A stretch of 6,329 bases of DNA from Betaproteobacteria bacterium (GTDB lineage: Bacteria > Pseudomonadota > Gammaproteobacteria > Burkholderiales > Casimicrobiaceae): the NCBI GenBank assembly GCA_005889025.1, contig VBCZ01000363.1, positions 1-6,329 on the forward strand, in the 5' to 3' direction. The notes under the pieces are model-generated. The model did not search any database. It saw nothing but the letters and a program-made list of their open reading frames with translations, and was not told the DNA's origin. The translations under genes and the position numbers were made by a program. The stretch's first letter is position 1, and the number at the start of each line of letters is the position of its first letter. Positions 1 through 6,022 of this stretch are shown here, piece after piece.

Positions 1-134
1 AAGGGCTTGTAGTCGCCTGGCGTGCACACCCGCAGCACGCCGCTTTTGATGACCGCATCCAGACGAGAGTCTTGCGCAATCGCAGACGTCGCCCAAAAAG
101 CGCTCAATGTGCAAAGGGCAAGCCACCTTATCAT
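1..134 (-). CDS. Periplasmic cyclohexadienyl dehydratase / amino-acid-binding protein (PheC-like), 5' part only
   Basis: Reading leftward from ATG at 134-132 gives 44 codons that leave the window still open. The first 20 residues form a classic Sec signal peptide: basic start (MIRW), hydrophobic core, and an AIA cleavage site before QDS. The mature start reads SRLDAVIKSGVLRVCTPGDY. This is the hallmark opening of family-3 solute-binding proteins and closely resembles periplasmic PheC, the cyclohexadienyl dehydratase that converts prephenate or arogenate to phenylpyruvate or phenylalanine; the GDYKP stretch is typical of PheC and its relatives. Start choice is firm because GGAGAG lies 4 nt upstream. 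Whether it is a true dehydratase or an ABC-transporter binding protein cannot be decided from 44 residues, since the catalytic and ligand-binding residues lie outside. It is divergent from the molybdenum hydroxylase gene and probably shares its regulatory region. Confidence 0.85.
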   Translation of the reverse strand, partial: MIRWLALCTLSAFWATSAIAQDSRLDAVIKSGVLRVCTPGDYKP

Positions 135-291
135 TTGGCTCTCCAAAAAGGTCCGCTCTGGCGGGGGTTGGGTTCGGTTCGCGAGGGATGGCTGCATTAT
201 GTGGAAAAAGCCAGGTCGACTGGAAGAGCCTGTGAAAGATCCTCCCGCCGGCCGGGTTATGCTTGACGACTCTGAGAGAACACCCGAAACG
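135..291. promoter_or_regulatory. Divergent intergenic region between the PheC-like gene and the molybdenum hydroxylase gene
   Basis: This 157-bp gap separates two genes transcribed away from each other, so both promoters and any shared operator should lie here. No sigma-70 pair with good matches on both boxes was found. The best -10-like box on the plus strand is CATTAT at 195-200, without a convincing -35. A short perfect palindrome CCGGCCGG sits at 248-255, but its function is unknown and such palindromes are common in GC-rich DNA. Confidence 0.45.
139..144 (-). promoter_or_regulatory. Ribosome binding site for the PheC-like gene
   Basis: The minus strand reads GGAGAG, 4 nt before the ATG at 134-132. 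It fixes the start of the edge gene and argues against any plus-strand gene starting further left than this. Confidence 0.7.
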
Positions 292-2625
292 ATGAATACC
301 GCGCCGCCGCAGTTGGGCAGCAATCGATGGATCGGGAAGCCGCTGCGCCGCCTGGAAGACGACCGTTTGCTTCGCGGGGAAGCACGATTCACGGATGACG
401 TTTCAATAGCGAACCAGACACACGCCTTGTTCGTGCGCTCGCCGCATCCCCACGCACGCATTCGCGCGATCTCCTGCGATGCGGCTCGCGCGATGCCGGG
501 TGTGCTTGCCGTTCTCACCGGAGCCGACGCGCGCGACGACGGGCTGCAACCGATGCCTTTCATGCACCTGCACAAGAGACCCGATGGATCGCCTATCGTC
601 GCCGCTCCACGGATGCCCTTGACCTGCGATGTCGCCCGCTTCGTCGGCGATGCAGTCGCGATGGTGATCGCGGAATCGAGAAATGCCGCCAAGGATGCCG
701 CCGAACTGGTCGACGTCGACTACGAACCCCTGCCCGCCGTTGTCGACCTGGAAGACGCCGGGCGCAGCGACGCGCCCCGGGTTTGGACGCCCGCGTTTAC
801 CACCGAGCAGGGCAACATCGCCGCCTACTATCGCATGGGCGATGCTGCCGCGGTCGACGAAGCATTCGGCAAGGCCGCACATGTCACGCGGATCCGCGTG
901 GTCAACAACCGCGTCATCGCGCATCCGCTGGAGGTTCGCGGCGCGATCGGTGAATACGACGCTGCGAGTAAAAACTTCACGATACACGCGCCGGTGCAGG
1001 GAGTGCATCGCGCGCGCGCAGACGCTGCGGCCGCGCTCGGCGTTCCCGAGAATACCGTCCGCATGATCGTCGAGGACCTGGGTGGCGGGTTTGGCTCGCG
1101 CGCGTATGGCTTCCCGGAAAATGCCGCCGTGGCATGGGCGGCCAAGCGCGTCGGACGCCCGGTCAAATGGCTTGCCGACCGCGCCGAGCTTTTCCTGTGC
1201 GACGTGCACGGGCGCGATCAATTGTGGGACGCGGAGCTGGCTCTCGACGCGACGCATCGCTTCATCGCCATGCGCGTGCACGCGCTCGCCAATGTCGGCG
1301 CCTACCTTTCGTTCTACGGTGCCTCGGTGCCGGCGATGTCCGGTGCGCGCGCGATCAACGGCTGCTACGACATCCCTTTGGTCATCCACGAAGTGCGCAT
1401 GCTGTTCACTCACACTGCGCCCGTGGACGCGTACCGCGGAGCCGGCAGGCCCGAGGTGGGCTACCTCGTCGAGCGTCTGGTGCACAAGACCGCGCTCGAG
1501 CTGGGCATCGATCCGGCGGAGCTCAAGCGGCGCAATTTCGTCCGTCCGGAACAAATGCCCTACCGGAATCCGGTGGGCTCGCTCTACGAGTCCGGCGACT
1601 TCGATGCATTGCTGCAAAAAGCAATGACCGCGATCGACTGGTCCGGTTTCGAAACACGTAGAGAGGAATCGGCGAGTCGCGGCAGACTGCGCGGTCGCGG
1701 CATCGCCAACTATATCGAAGCTACCGGAAGCGGGTTGCTGACTGAGGAAGTCGATTTTGCCGTGCGCGCCGATGGTCGCGTGCGCATCGTCTGCGGCACG
1801 CAATCGATGGGCCAGGGATTGTGGACGTCGTTTGCACAAGTCGCGGCGGAAAAACTGGAGATCGATCCATCACGCGTGACGATATTCGAAGGCGACACTG
1901 CGATTGTGCGCTCCGGCGGCGGCAGCGGCGGTTCGCGCTCGCTGCAGGTGGGCGGCAATGCCGTGCTCGCGGGCGCGATAGCGGTCATCCAGCGTGGCAA
2001 GGAGCTCGCGGCGCGGAAGCTCGAAGCAGCTGCCGGGGATATCGAGTATGCCGCGGGTGTCTACCGCATCGCCGGCACCGATCGCAGCGTATCTCTGTTT
2101 GCGCTTGCCGCAGATGAGCCGCAGCGCGAGATCAAGCTGTCGGCAGCGGCAACCGCATCCGGCCAGACGTGGCCGAATGGCTGCCAGGCCGCGGAAATCG
2201 AAATCGATCTCGACACCGGCGCCGCGCACCTTGTTCGAATGGTCGCCGTCGACGACATTGGCACCGTCATCAATCCGATGATTGCGCACGGGCAAATACA
2301 CGGCGGCATGGTTCAGGGGATAGGCCAGGCGTTGCTCGAGAACGTCGTATACGACCGCGAAACGGGCCAGCTGCTGACCGGATCGTTTCTTGACTACGCG
2401 ATGCCGAGGGCCAGTCATATTCCGTCGCTTTCGACGCAATTCGATGAATCGCTGCCGACCGCGTTCAACATGCTCGGCGCAAAAGGCGTTGGCGAATCGG
2501 GCACGCACGGCGCGATTCCCGCCGTCGTCAATGCCGTCATCGACGCGCTCAAGCCCCATGGAATCACACATCTCGACATGCCGCTGACCAGCGAAAAAAT
2601 CTGGCGGGCAATAAACCATCAGTAG
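292..2625 (+). CDS. Molybdopterin-binding large subunit, xanthine dehydrogenase / form-II CoxL-like family
   Basis: The 777-residue product matches the usual length of CoxL-type large subunits, which carry the molybdenum cofactor of hydroxylases that oxidise aldehydes, purines, aromatic acids or CO. The N-terminal signature IGKPLRRLEDDRLLRGEARF (residues 14-33) opens the aldehyde-oxidase a/b hammerhead domain (about 30-150, including FVGDAVAMVIAE and VDYEPLPAVV). The cofactor-binding domains follow, with GGGFGSR at 264-270, AYRGAGR at 380-386, MGQGLW with Q508, and GVGESG with catalytic Glu735. AYRGAGR is the form-II signature; the Cys of the form-I motif AYXCSFR that binds copper is absent, so genuine CO oxidation is unlikely and the substrate is unknown. 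Partners should be an FAD subunit and a 2Fe-2S subunit, but neither is encoded here. The start at 292 puts the family signature at the normal distance and has GAGAGAA 11 nt upstream; an in-frame ATG at 259 lacks such a site, and earlier starts overlap the divergent gene. Confidence 0.93.
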   Translation: MNTAPPQLGSNRWIGKPLRRLEDDRLLRGEARFTDDVSIANQTHALFVRSPHPHARIRAISCDAARAMPGVLAVLTGADARDDGLQPMPFMHLHKRPDGSPIVAAPRMPLTCDVARFVGDAVAMVIAESRNAAKDAAELVDVDYEPLPAVVDLEDAGRSDAPRVWTPAFTTEQGNIAAYYRMGDAAAVDEAFGKAAHVTRIRVVNNRVIAHPLEVRGAIGEYDAASKNFTIHAPVQGVHRARADAAAALGVPENTVRMIVEDLGGGFGSRAYGFPENAAVAWAAKRVGRPVKWLADRAELFLCDVHGRDQLWDAELALDATHRFIAMRVHALANVGAYLSFYGASVPAMSGARAINGCYDIPLVIHEVRMLFTHTAPVDAYRGAGRPEVGYLVERLVHKTALELGIDPAELKRRNFVRPEQMPYRNPVGSLYESGDFDALLQKAMTAIDWSGFETRREESASRGRLRGRGIANYIEATGSGLLTEEVDFAVRADGRVRIVCGTQSMGQGLWTSFAQVAAEKLEIDPSRVTIFEGDTAIVRSGGGSGGSRSLQVGGNAVLAGAIAVIQRGKELAARKLEAAAGDIEYAAGVYRIAGTDRSVSLFALAADEPQREIKLSAAATASGQTWPNGCQAAEIEIDLDTGAAHLVRMVAVDDIGTVINPMIAHGQIHGGMVQGIGQALLENVVYDRETGQLLTGSFLDYAMPRASHIPSLSTQFDESLPTAFNMLGAKGVGESGTHGAIPAVVNAVIDALKPHGITHLDMPLTSEKIWRAINHQ

Positions 2626-3164
2626 TCGTGATTACATCCCACCGAAGCTGGCGCGATGTTTCCGGAGACATCATCCCCCGTGCTATTTTGTTGCTGAACT
2701 CCGATCTGTGACAATCCACGTCAGAGATTGACGCTAGCGGTCAGCGCTTTCGTCTGGCTCAGCATTTGCAGCCCGTTGATTAGCACAGACGCCTCACTGG
2801 CGTAAACCTTGCATGCCGCACAATGGGCTTCGCCATATTTACAGGACGTACCGCGCAGATCATCAAGGGAATTGCCGTGTCCAAAGCGAGCGAACGGATT
2901 CTGATTGCCATACTTTTGATCGTTGCAGTGGTATTCGCCACGCGCGATGCTCGCGCTGGCCAAGGTCAACTACCGTCGATTGGTTTAGACCTTTCTCAAT
3001 ATCCAGGCTCTTGAGCGGTATCCAGCGGATCCTTTCGCCGTCGCGGCGTAAGGCGATCAGCCACCGCTGTCGCGGCGACCGAGATAATCTGCTAGCTCCA
3101 GGGTAGCTTCTCGAGTTCGTTACTACGGACGCTGCCGACGCAACGGGGCCACCTCTTCGCCTTT
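2626..3164. other. Gene-poor spacer of about 540 bp with weak ORF candidates
   Basis: No recognisable gene fills this stretch. Base and codon composition is less GC-biased than in the flanking genes. On the plus strand a 45-codon ORF at 2877-3014 resembles a small secreted or membrane peptide. On the minus strand an 82-codon frame at 2721-2969 has a moderately coding-like 3' half but no ribosome binding site. Another minus-strand frame ends with TGA at 2865-2863 and stays open leftward from beyond 3100 without a usable start codon. These overlap one another, so at most one or two can be real. A 9-bp direct repeat GTCGCGGCG occurs at 3040-3048 and 3069-3077. The stretch may contain decayed gene remnants. 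Confidence 0.5.
2877..3014 (+). CDS. Possible small secreted or single-pass membrane peptide (hypothetical)
   Basis: A GTG at 2877 preceded by AAGGGA with 6 nt spacing opens a 45-residue frame. The product starts with a charged SKASER segment, then a strongly hydrophobic run (about residues 8-21), then RDARA before GQG, which is the layout of a signal peptide cleaved near residue 27 or of a membrane anchor. The remaining tail of 18 residues ends in QYPGS. Codon third positions are only about half G or C, unlike the clear genes here, and no family is recognised. An in-frame ATG at 2823 would add 18 residues but has no ribosome binding site. It may be a true small peptide, a truncated remnant, or chance. 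Confidence 0.25.
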   Translation: MSKASERILIAILLIVAVVFATRDARAGQGQLPSIGLDLSQYPGS

Positions 3165-3371
3165 CTATTGGAGTCGAATCTCTCCGTCGAACTTGACGTC
3201 GATATTGAGTCCCTTGACGGTAAGAGTCACGTGCGCGGGAAACGCTTCGCTGCCGGAGATCGTACCGTCAGCGGTCGCTTTGGCGACCGCGTGCTCGATT
3301 TCCCGCTGCGAGTTGATCCCGACCATCTTAAGGAACTTTCGGATACTCAAGTTCAAAGTCTCTTCGTCCAT
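3165..3371 (-). CDS. DUF6494 family small protein
   Basis: This 68-residue protein begins MDEETLNLSIRKFLKMVGIN and continues with SQREIEHAV, a short acidic/Gly linker, and a C-terminal beta-rich half containing PAHVTLTVKG and VKFDGEI. I recognise the pattern as the DUF6494 family of small, single-domain proteins common in alpha- and betaproteobacteria; the length is normal for the family. No biochemical function is known to me. It has no signal peptide or membrane segment, so it should be cytoplasmic. The start at 3371 is preferred over a frame start ten codons upstream because AGGAG lies 5 nt before it and the family N-terminus begins at MDEE. It stands alone on the minus strand, divergent from the hydroxyacid dehydrogenase, with no obvious terminator after it. 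Confidence 0.85.
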   Translation of the reverse strand: MDEETLNLSIRKFLKMVGINSQREIEHAVAKATADGTISGSEAFPAHVTLTVKGLNIDVKFDGEIRLQ

Positions 3372-3376
3372 GCCGT

Positions 3377-3381
3377 CTCCT
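3377..3381 (-). promoter_or_regulatory. Ribosome binding site deciding the DUF6494 start
   Basis: The minus strand reads AGGAG, followed by 5 nt and then the ATG at 3371-3369. It selects this start over the in-frame start at 3401. Confidence 0.7.
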
Positions 3382-3543
3382 GGCGACCCTTTGTCGGGCA
3401 AGCTACTGTCCGCCTAATCTACGGTCTGCGTCAATGCCTCGCGCTCAACGAGGGCCTTTGCCGATCGCCGTCCATGGATATGCGCTTGTTGGCGCGTCCC
3501 GCGGTGCGCTATCCTCCAACAAAACTTATCGCTCAGAAGCACC

Positions 3544-3547
3544 GGAG
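3544..3547 (+). promoter_or_regulatory. Ribosome binding site for the D-2-hydroxyacid dehydrogenase
   Basis: GGAG lies 5 nt upstream of the ATG at 3553 and supports that start over the ATG four codons later at 3565. Confidence 0.6.
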
Positions 3548-3552
3548 CTCGC

Positions 3553-4590
3553 ATGCAGGCATCGATGGAGAAATTTCATGTCGGTCTTACTCGCGACATC
3601 CTCGACTCCCGAGGCGAGCCCGCGTTCGGACGCGCGGCGCTGGAAATACTCGATCGAGCCGGCAATATCGACTGGGAATATCTCCCGGCGGTGGTTCCCG
3701 AGATCGATGCCGATCACGCGGCGAAATACGACGCGATCTACGTAAACATCGCTCGCGTACCCGCGGCCGCAGTCGGTCGCTCCGATTGCCGGCTTCGCGT
3801 CGTTGCTCGTCATGGCGTCGGCTATGATGCGGTCGACATCGCAGCGATGACGCGCGCGGGCGTGGTGGTCACCAATACGCCTAGCGCGATGCCCCGCCCG
3901 GTCGCGACAACCGCAATCACCTTCGTCCTCGCACTCGCGGGCAAGCTCTTCCTCAAGGACACGCTCGTTCGCAGCGGCCGCTGGCACGAACGGATGGACA
4001 ACATGGGCATGGGATTGACCGGCCGCACGCTCGGCGTCATCGGCGCCGGTGGCATCGGCAAGGAGATCCTGCGCATGGCGCGCTCCTTCGATTTGAAGCT
4101 CCTCGCATCCGACCCGTATGCCAACGACGTCGAGCTTGGCTATATCGGGGCGCGCAAGGTCGCGCTCGATACGCTCATGCGCGAAGCCGACTTCGTGGTC
4201 GTGTGCTGTCTGCTCAATGAAAGCACGCGGCGCCTGATCGGCGCCACGGAATTCGCGTCGATGCGATCCACCGCGTACTTCATCAATGTCGCGCGCGGTC
4301 CCATCGTCGACGAGCAAGCACTGATCGAGGCATTGCGGGAGCGCAGAATTGCCGGCGCCGCGCTCGATGTATTCGAGCGCGAACCTGTCGCTCCGGACAA
4401 TCCGCTGCTTGGGATGGACAACGTCATCGTGACGCCGCACGCGTTATGCTGGACTGACGAGTGCTTTCACAACATGGCCGCGACGGGGCTGAAAAGCATT
4501 GTCGACGCGATGGAGGGCCGGGTTCCGGAGTTCGTCGTTAATCGGGAAGTCCTGCATCACCCGCGCGTGCGTGCCTGGCGCAAGGGGTAA
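3553..4590 (+). CDS. D-isomer-specific 2-hydroxyacid dehydrogenase, NAD-dependent
   Basis: This 345-residue cytoplasmic enzyme belongs to the family of D-lactate, phosphoglycerate and glyoxylate/hydroxypyruvate dehydrogenases, which interconvert 2-oxo and D-2-hydroxy acids. The substrate domain is formed by the N-terminus plus the last ~35 residues. The Rossmann domain starts near residue 115 and shows GAGGIG at 164-169 and Asp187 at the end of the second strand (LLASDPY), which favours NAD over NADP. The catalytic triad is present: Arg248 in NVARGPIVDE, Glu277 in DVFEREP, and His296 in TPHALCW. The substrate-domain motif RHGVGYDAVD (86-95) is normal. One deviation is PVATTAI (116-122), where many relatives have VAE followed by H or T. 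The specific substrate is not inferable; phosphoglycerate dehydrogenase labels would be over-reading because there is no C-terminal ACT domain. It is transcribed alone and convergent with the next ORF. Confidence 0.93.
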   Translation: MQASMEKFHVGLTRDILDSRGEPAFGRAALEILDRAGNIDWEYLPAVVPEIDADHAAKYDAIYVNIARVPAAAVGRSDCRLRVVARHGVGYDAVDIAAMTRAGVVVTNTPSAMPRPVATTAITFVLALAGKLFLKDTLVRSGRWHERMDNMGMGLTGRTLGVIGAGGIGKEILRMARSFDLKLLASDPYANDVELGYIGARKVALDTLMREADFVVVCCLLNESTRRLIGATEFASMRSTAYFINVARGPIVDEQALIEALRERRIAGAALDVFEREPVAPDNPLLGMDNVIVTPHALCWTDECFHNMAATGLKSIVDAMEGRVPEFVVNREVLHHPRVRAWRKG

Positions 4591-4610
4591 ACGCGCCGCG
4601 AGCTATCGTT

Positions 4611-4841
4611 CTATTCAGGCAGGAGCCACGCGCAAAGCGCATCTTTCAGCGCAACGCCGGCACCCTCGAATCCGGTCTCACCGGGCTTGAGCATTCCGGC
4701 GTGGTTCACCAGCAAACACAAGGCGCGTTTTCTTTCCTTTGCGTCGATCGACCTATTGCGCATCACCGATTGAAATTCCTGTGCTTCCGACACGAAGCCG
4801 CTGGGACTAAGCGCTTGATTCGCAATAAGTTGCTTTTGCAC
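4611..4841 (-). CDS. Hypothetical short protein, unrecognised
   Basis: Starting at GTG 4841-4839 (GGGGA about 6 nt upstream) gives 76 residues ending at TAG 4613-4611; a TTG seven codons further upstream has no ribosome binding site. The sequence has no signal peptide or membrane segment. It has a basic central part (RNRSIDAKERKRALCLLVNH) and a Gly-rich segment (GMLKPGETGFEGAGV) before an amphipathic C-terminus ending in CAWLLPE. Third positions are G/C-rich in the 3' half, which is what real genes here look like, while the 5' part is weaker. This may be a real small gene or the 3' remnant of a longer one. It converges on the hydroxyacid dehydrogenase, with 20 bp between the two stops. I do not recognise a family. 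Confidence 0.42.
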   Translation of the reverse strand: MQKQLIANQALSPSGFVSEAQEFQSVMRNRSIDAKERKRALCLLVNHAGMLKPGETGFEGAGVALKDALCAWLLPE

Positions 4842-5107
4842 GATCGATCCCCGTTGCGGCAACCCGGCTTTACGACCTCGGGTTCATGCCCATTGTTGAT
4901 GAGACCCTGACGCAAAGACCGTACCAAAGGCCTACCAACAGAGATCTACGACGTGCAGCTTATTGATTTATTGAGTGAAACGTTCGTCCCGTTTGGGCGG
5001 TCCTTCCAACGCGGCCCGAACTGGGCGCGTCACTTCGCGGATGTAAATTCGCGGCCTGCCCGCTATGTCGGCACGCGGACGGCGCTCGTTGTCGACCTCC
5101 TCCGCGC
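4842..5107. other. Spacer without a supported gene
   Basis: A plus-strand 66-codon frame (4953-5153) and a minus-strand frame spanning 4968-5333 cross this interval. The first lacks a ribosome binding site and any recognisable motif, and the second is mostly antisense-frame overlap with the hydrolase gene. No strong hairpin followed by a T-run was found after the hydrolase stop. The interval should contain the promoter of the short ORF at 4611-4841 if that ORF is expressed. Confidence 0.4.
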
Positions 5108-5998
5108 TCAGGATGCCAGCAAGGCATCGATAACGCCGGCCATCGTTTTCTGATCGATGCTGAAGTAATGCGTATGCGCTCCGGCGCCGATGCTGATGTC
5201 TTTTTCGGTGTTCGCTCCCATCAAGGTCTTCCAGTGCGTCGTATCGACGCGATGCGGCGTGTACGTATCGCCGTGCGCGCCGGCTTGATCGATCTGGGTC
5301 ACCGGATATTCGCCGTGAGGGGCGCGCGACCAAAGCCAGCGTCCCACGTAGTCGCCGGTCGCATACAGGTTGACCCAGCGCAGGACGCCGACGTCATCGG
5401 CTACGGGGCCGAGGTTCGGGCCGTGTTGCCCGAGCACCCACTCGTACAAGACCGGAAATCTTGCTGCGTAGAGCTGCCGTAATGGACACCCCGCGGTAAC
5501 GAGCGCGATGCGTCCGCCCAATCGCTCCCATAGCGACGCGACGGGATCCATCGCCTGCTCAGCCTGGCCATGTGTCGTCCTTTCCTTCATGTACCGGAGC
5601 AGCTCGGTGGAGATGACGGTGCCCTGACTGTGCGCCACGATGATGATATGGTCGTAACTCTGTGCGGCGATGCAGTTCAGCACCGCGACAAAACGCGAAA
5701 AGATGCGCGCACGCGGGATCGCCCTCCGCGGGAATTCCCGGAAATGGTTGTCGACGTCCAGCGCGGCATCCAGCGGAGCGCGAAGCCAGGGCACGTAGCG
5801 CGACAAAAGCCCGCCGGCGGCGCTCAATGCGACTGTCGCGGTGCCGGCGCTGATGACGAAGAGCTTGAGCCAGTCGCCGGATGCATCGGCAAAAAACTTA
5901 AGCAGTGGGTTGAAACCCGGAATATTCGACTCCACCCCCAGCCGGAACAACACCAGCGTGACGCCCGTGACCAACGCAAGGACGACCCCCGCTCCCAC
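5108..5998 (-). CDS. Membrane-associated alpha/beta hydrolase (lipase/esterase-like), part downstream of an in-frame stop
   Basis: Read from GTG 5998, this gives 296 residues. Two hydrophobic segments (about 1-20 and 45-64) precede a serine hydrolase domain. The strand DHIIIVAHSQGTVIS (116-130) carries the AHSQG nucleophile elbow with Ser124. Asp216 in LYATGDYVG and His277 in GAHTHYFS are the likely acid and base of the triad. An oxyanion-loop HG motif, normally on the first strand well before the nucleophile, is missing, so the domain is incomplete alone. The frame is continuous with the upstream ORF (6023-6329) except for one TGA at 6025-6023, and no ribosome binding site precedes the GTG. 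The reading L-D-A-C-A-A-A-I-V between the TGA and the GTG extends the first hydrophobic segment. I therefore infer one original gene, now split by a nonsense change or a sequence error. Substrate unknown; a lipid or ester is likely. Confidence 0.75.
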   Translation of the reverse strand: MGAGVVLALVTGVTLVLFRLGVESNIPGFNPLLKFFADASGDWLKLFVISAGTATVALSAAGGLLSRYVPWLRAPLDAALDVDNHFREFPRRAIPRARIFSRFVAVLNCIAAQSYDHIIIVAHSQGTVISTELLRYMKERTTHGQAEQAMDPVASLWERLGGRIALVTAGCPLRQLYAARFPVLYEWVLGQHGPNLGPVADDVGVLRWVNLYATGDYVGRWLWSRAPHGEYPVTQIDQAGAHGDTYTPHRVDTTHWKTLMGANTEKDISIGAGAHTHYFSIDQKTMAGVIDALLAS

Positions 5999-6022
5999 GA
6001 TTGCGGCGGCGCAGGCATCGAG

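Larger units (their letters stand above)
3372..3552. promoter_or_regulatory. Divergent intergenic region between the DUF6494 and hydroxyacid dehydrogenase genes
   Basis: This 181-bp spacer should hold both promoters. On the plus strand TTGTTG at 3486-3491 and TATCCT at 3510-3515 are 18 bp apart and lie about 37 bp before the dehydrogenase start, a plausible but imperfect sigma-70 promoter. On the minus strand a TTGACG box (3434-3429) is seen, but no good -10 lies at the expected distance. A small inverted repeat CCTCG/CGAGG is present near 3437-3453, of unknown meaning. Confidence 0.4.

Noticed and set aside
22..291. N-terminal extension of the molybdenum hydroxylase to a start at 22
   Set aside because: It lies antisense to the PheC-like gene, has no family similarity, and the conserved N-terminus begins shortly after 292.
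403..1839. Long minus-strand frame opposite the hydroxylase (478 codons)
   Set aside because: It is His/Arg/Asp-rich with no motif and directly antisense to a firmly identified gene; GC-rich genes commonly give such shadows.
1870..2619. Minus-strand frame of 249 codons opposite the hydroxylase 3' end
   Set aside because: Antisense shadow with no recognisable domain.
2655..2672. Inverted repeat GATGTTTCCGGAGACATC as a terminator after the hydroxylase gene
   Set aside because: The symmetric stem leaves little loop, is not GC-rich at its base, and the nearest T-rich run (TATTTTGTT) starts about a dozen bases later.
3040..3077. Repeated GTCGCGGCG as part of an array or binding-site cluster
   Set aside because: Only two short copies, GC-rich and easily found by chance; no regular spacing or further copies.
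3526..4440. Minus-strand frame of 304 codons opposite the hydroxyacid dehydrogenase
   Set aside because: Antisense shadow of a gene with an intact catalytic triad; low-complexity composition.
292..4590. Hydroxylase and hydroxyacid dehydrogenase as one catabolic operon
   Set aside because: They are separated by about 930 bp that includes an oppositely oriented gene, so they are not cotranscribed.
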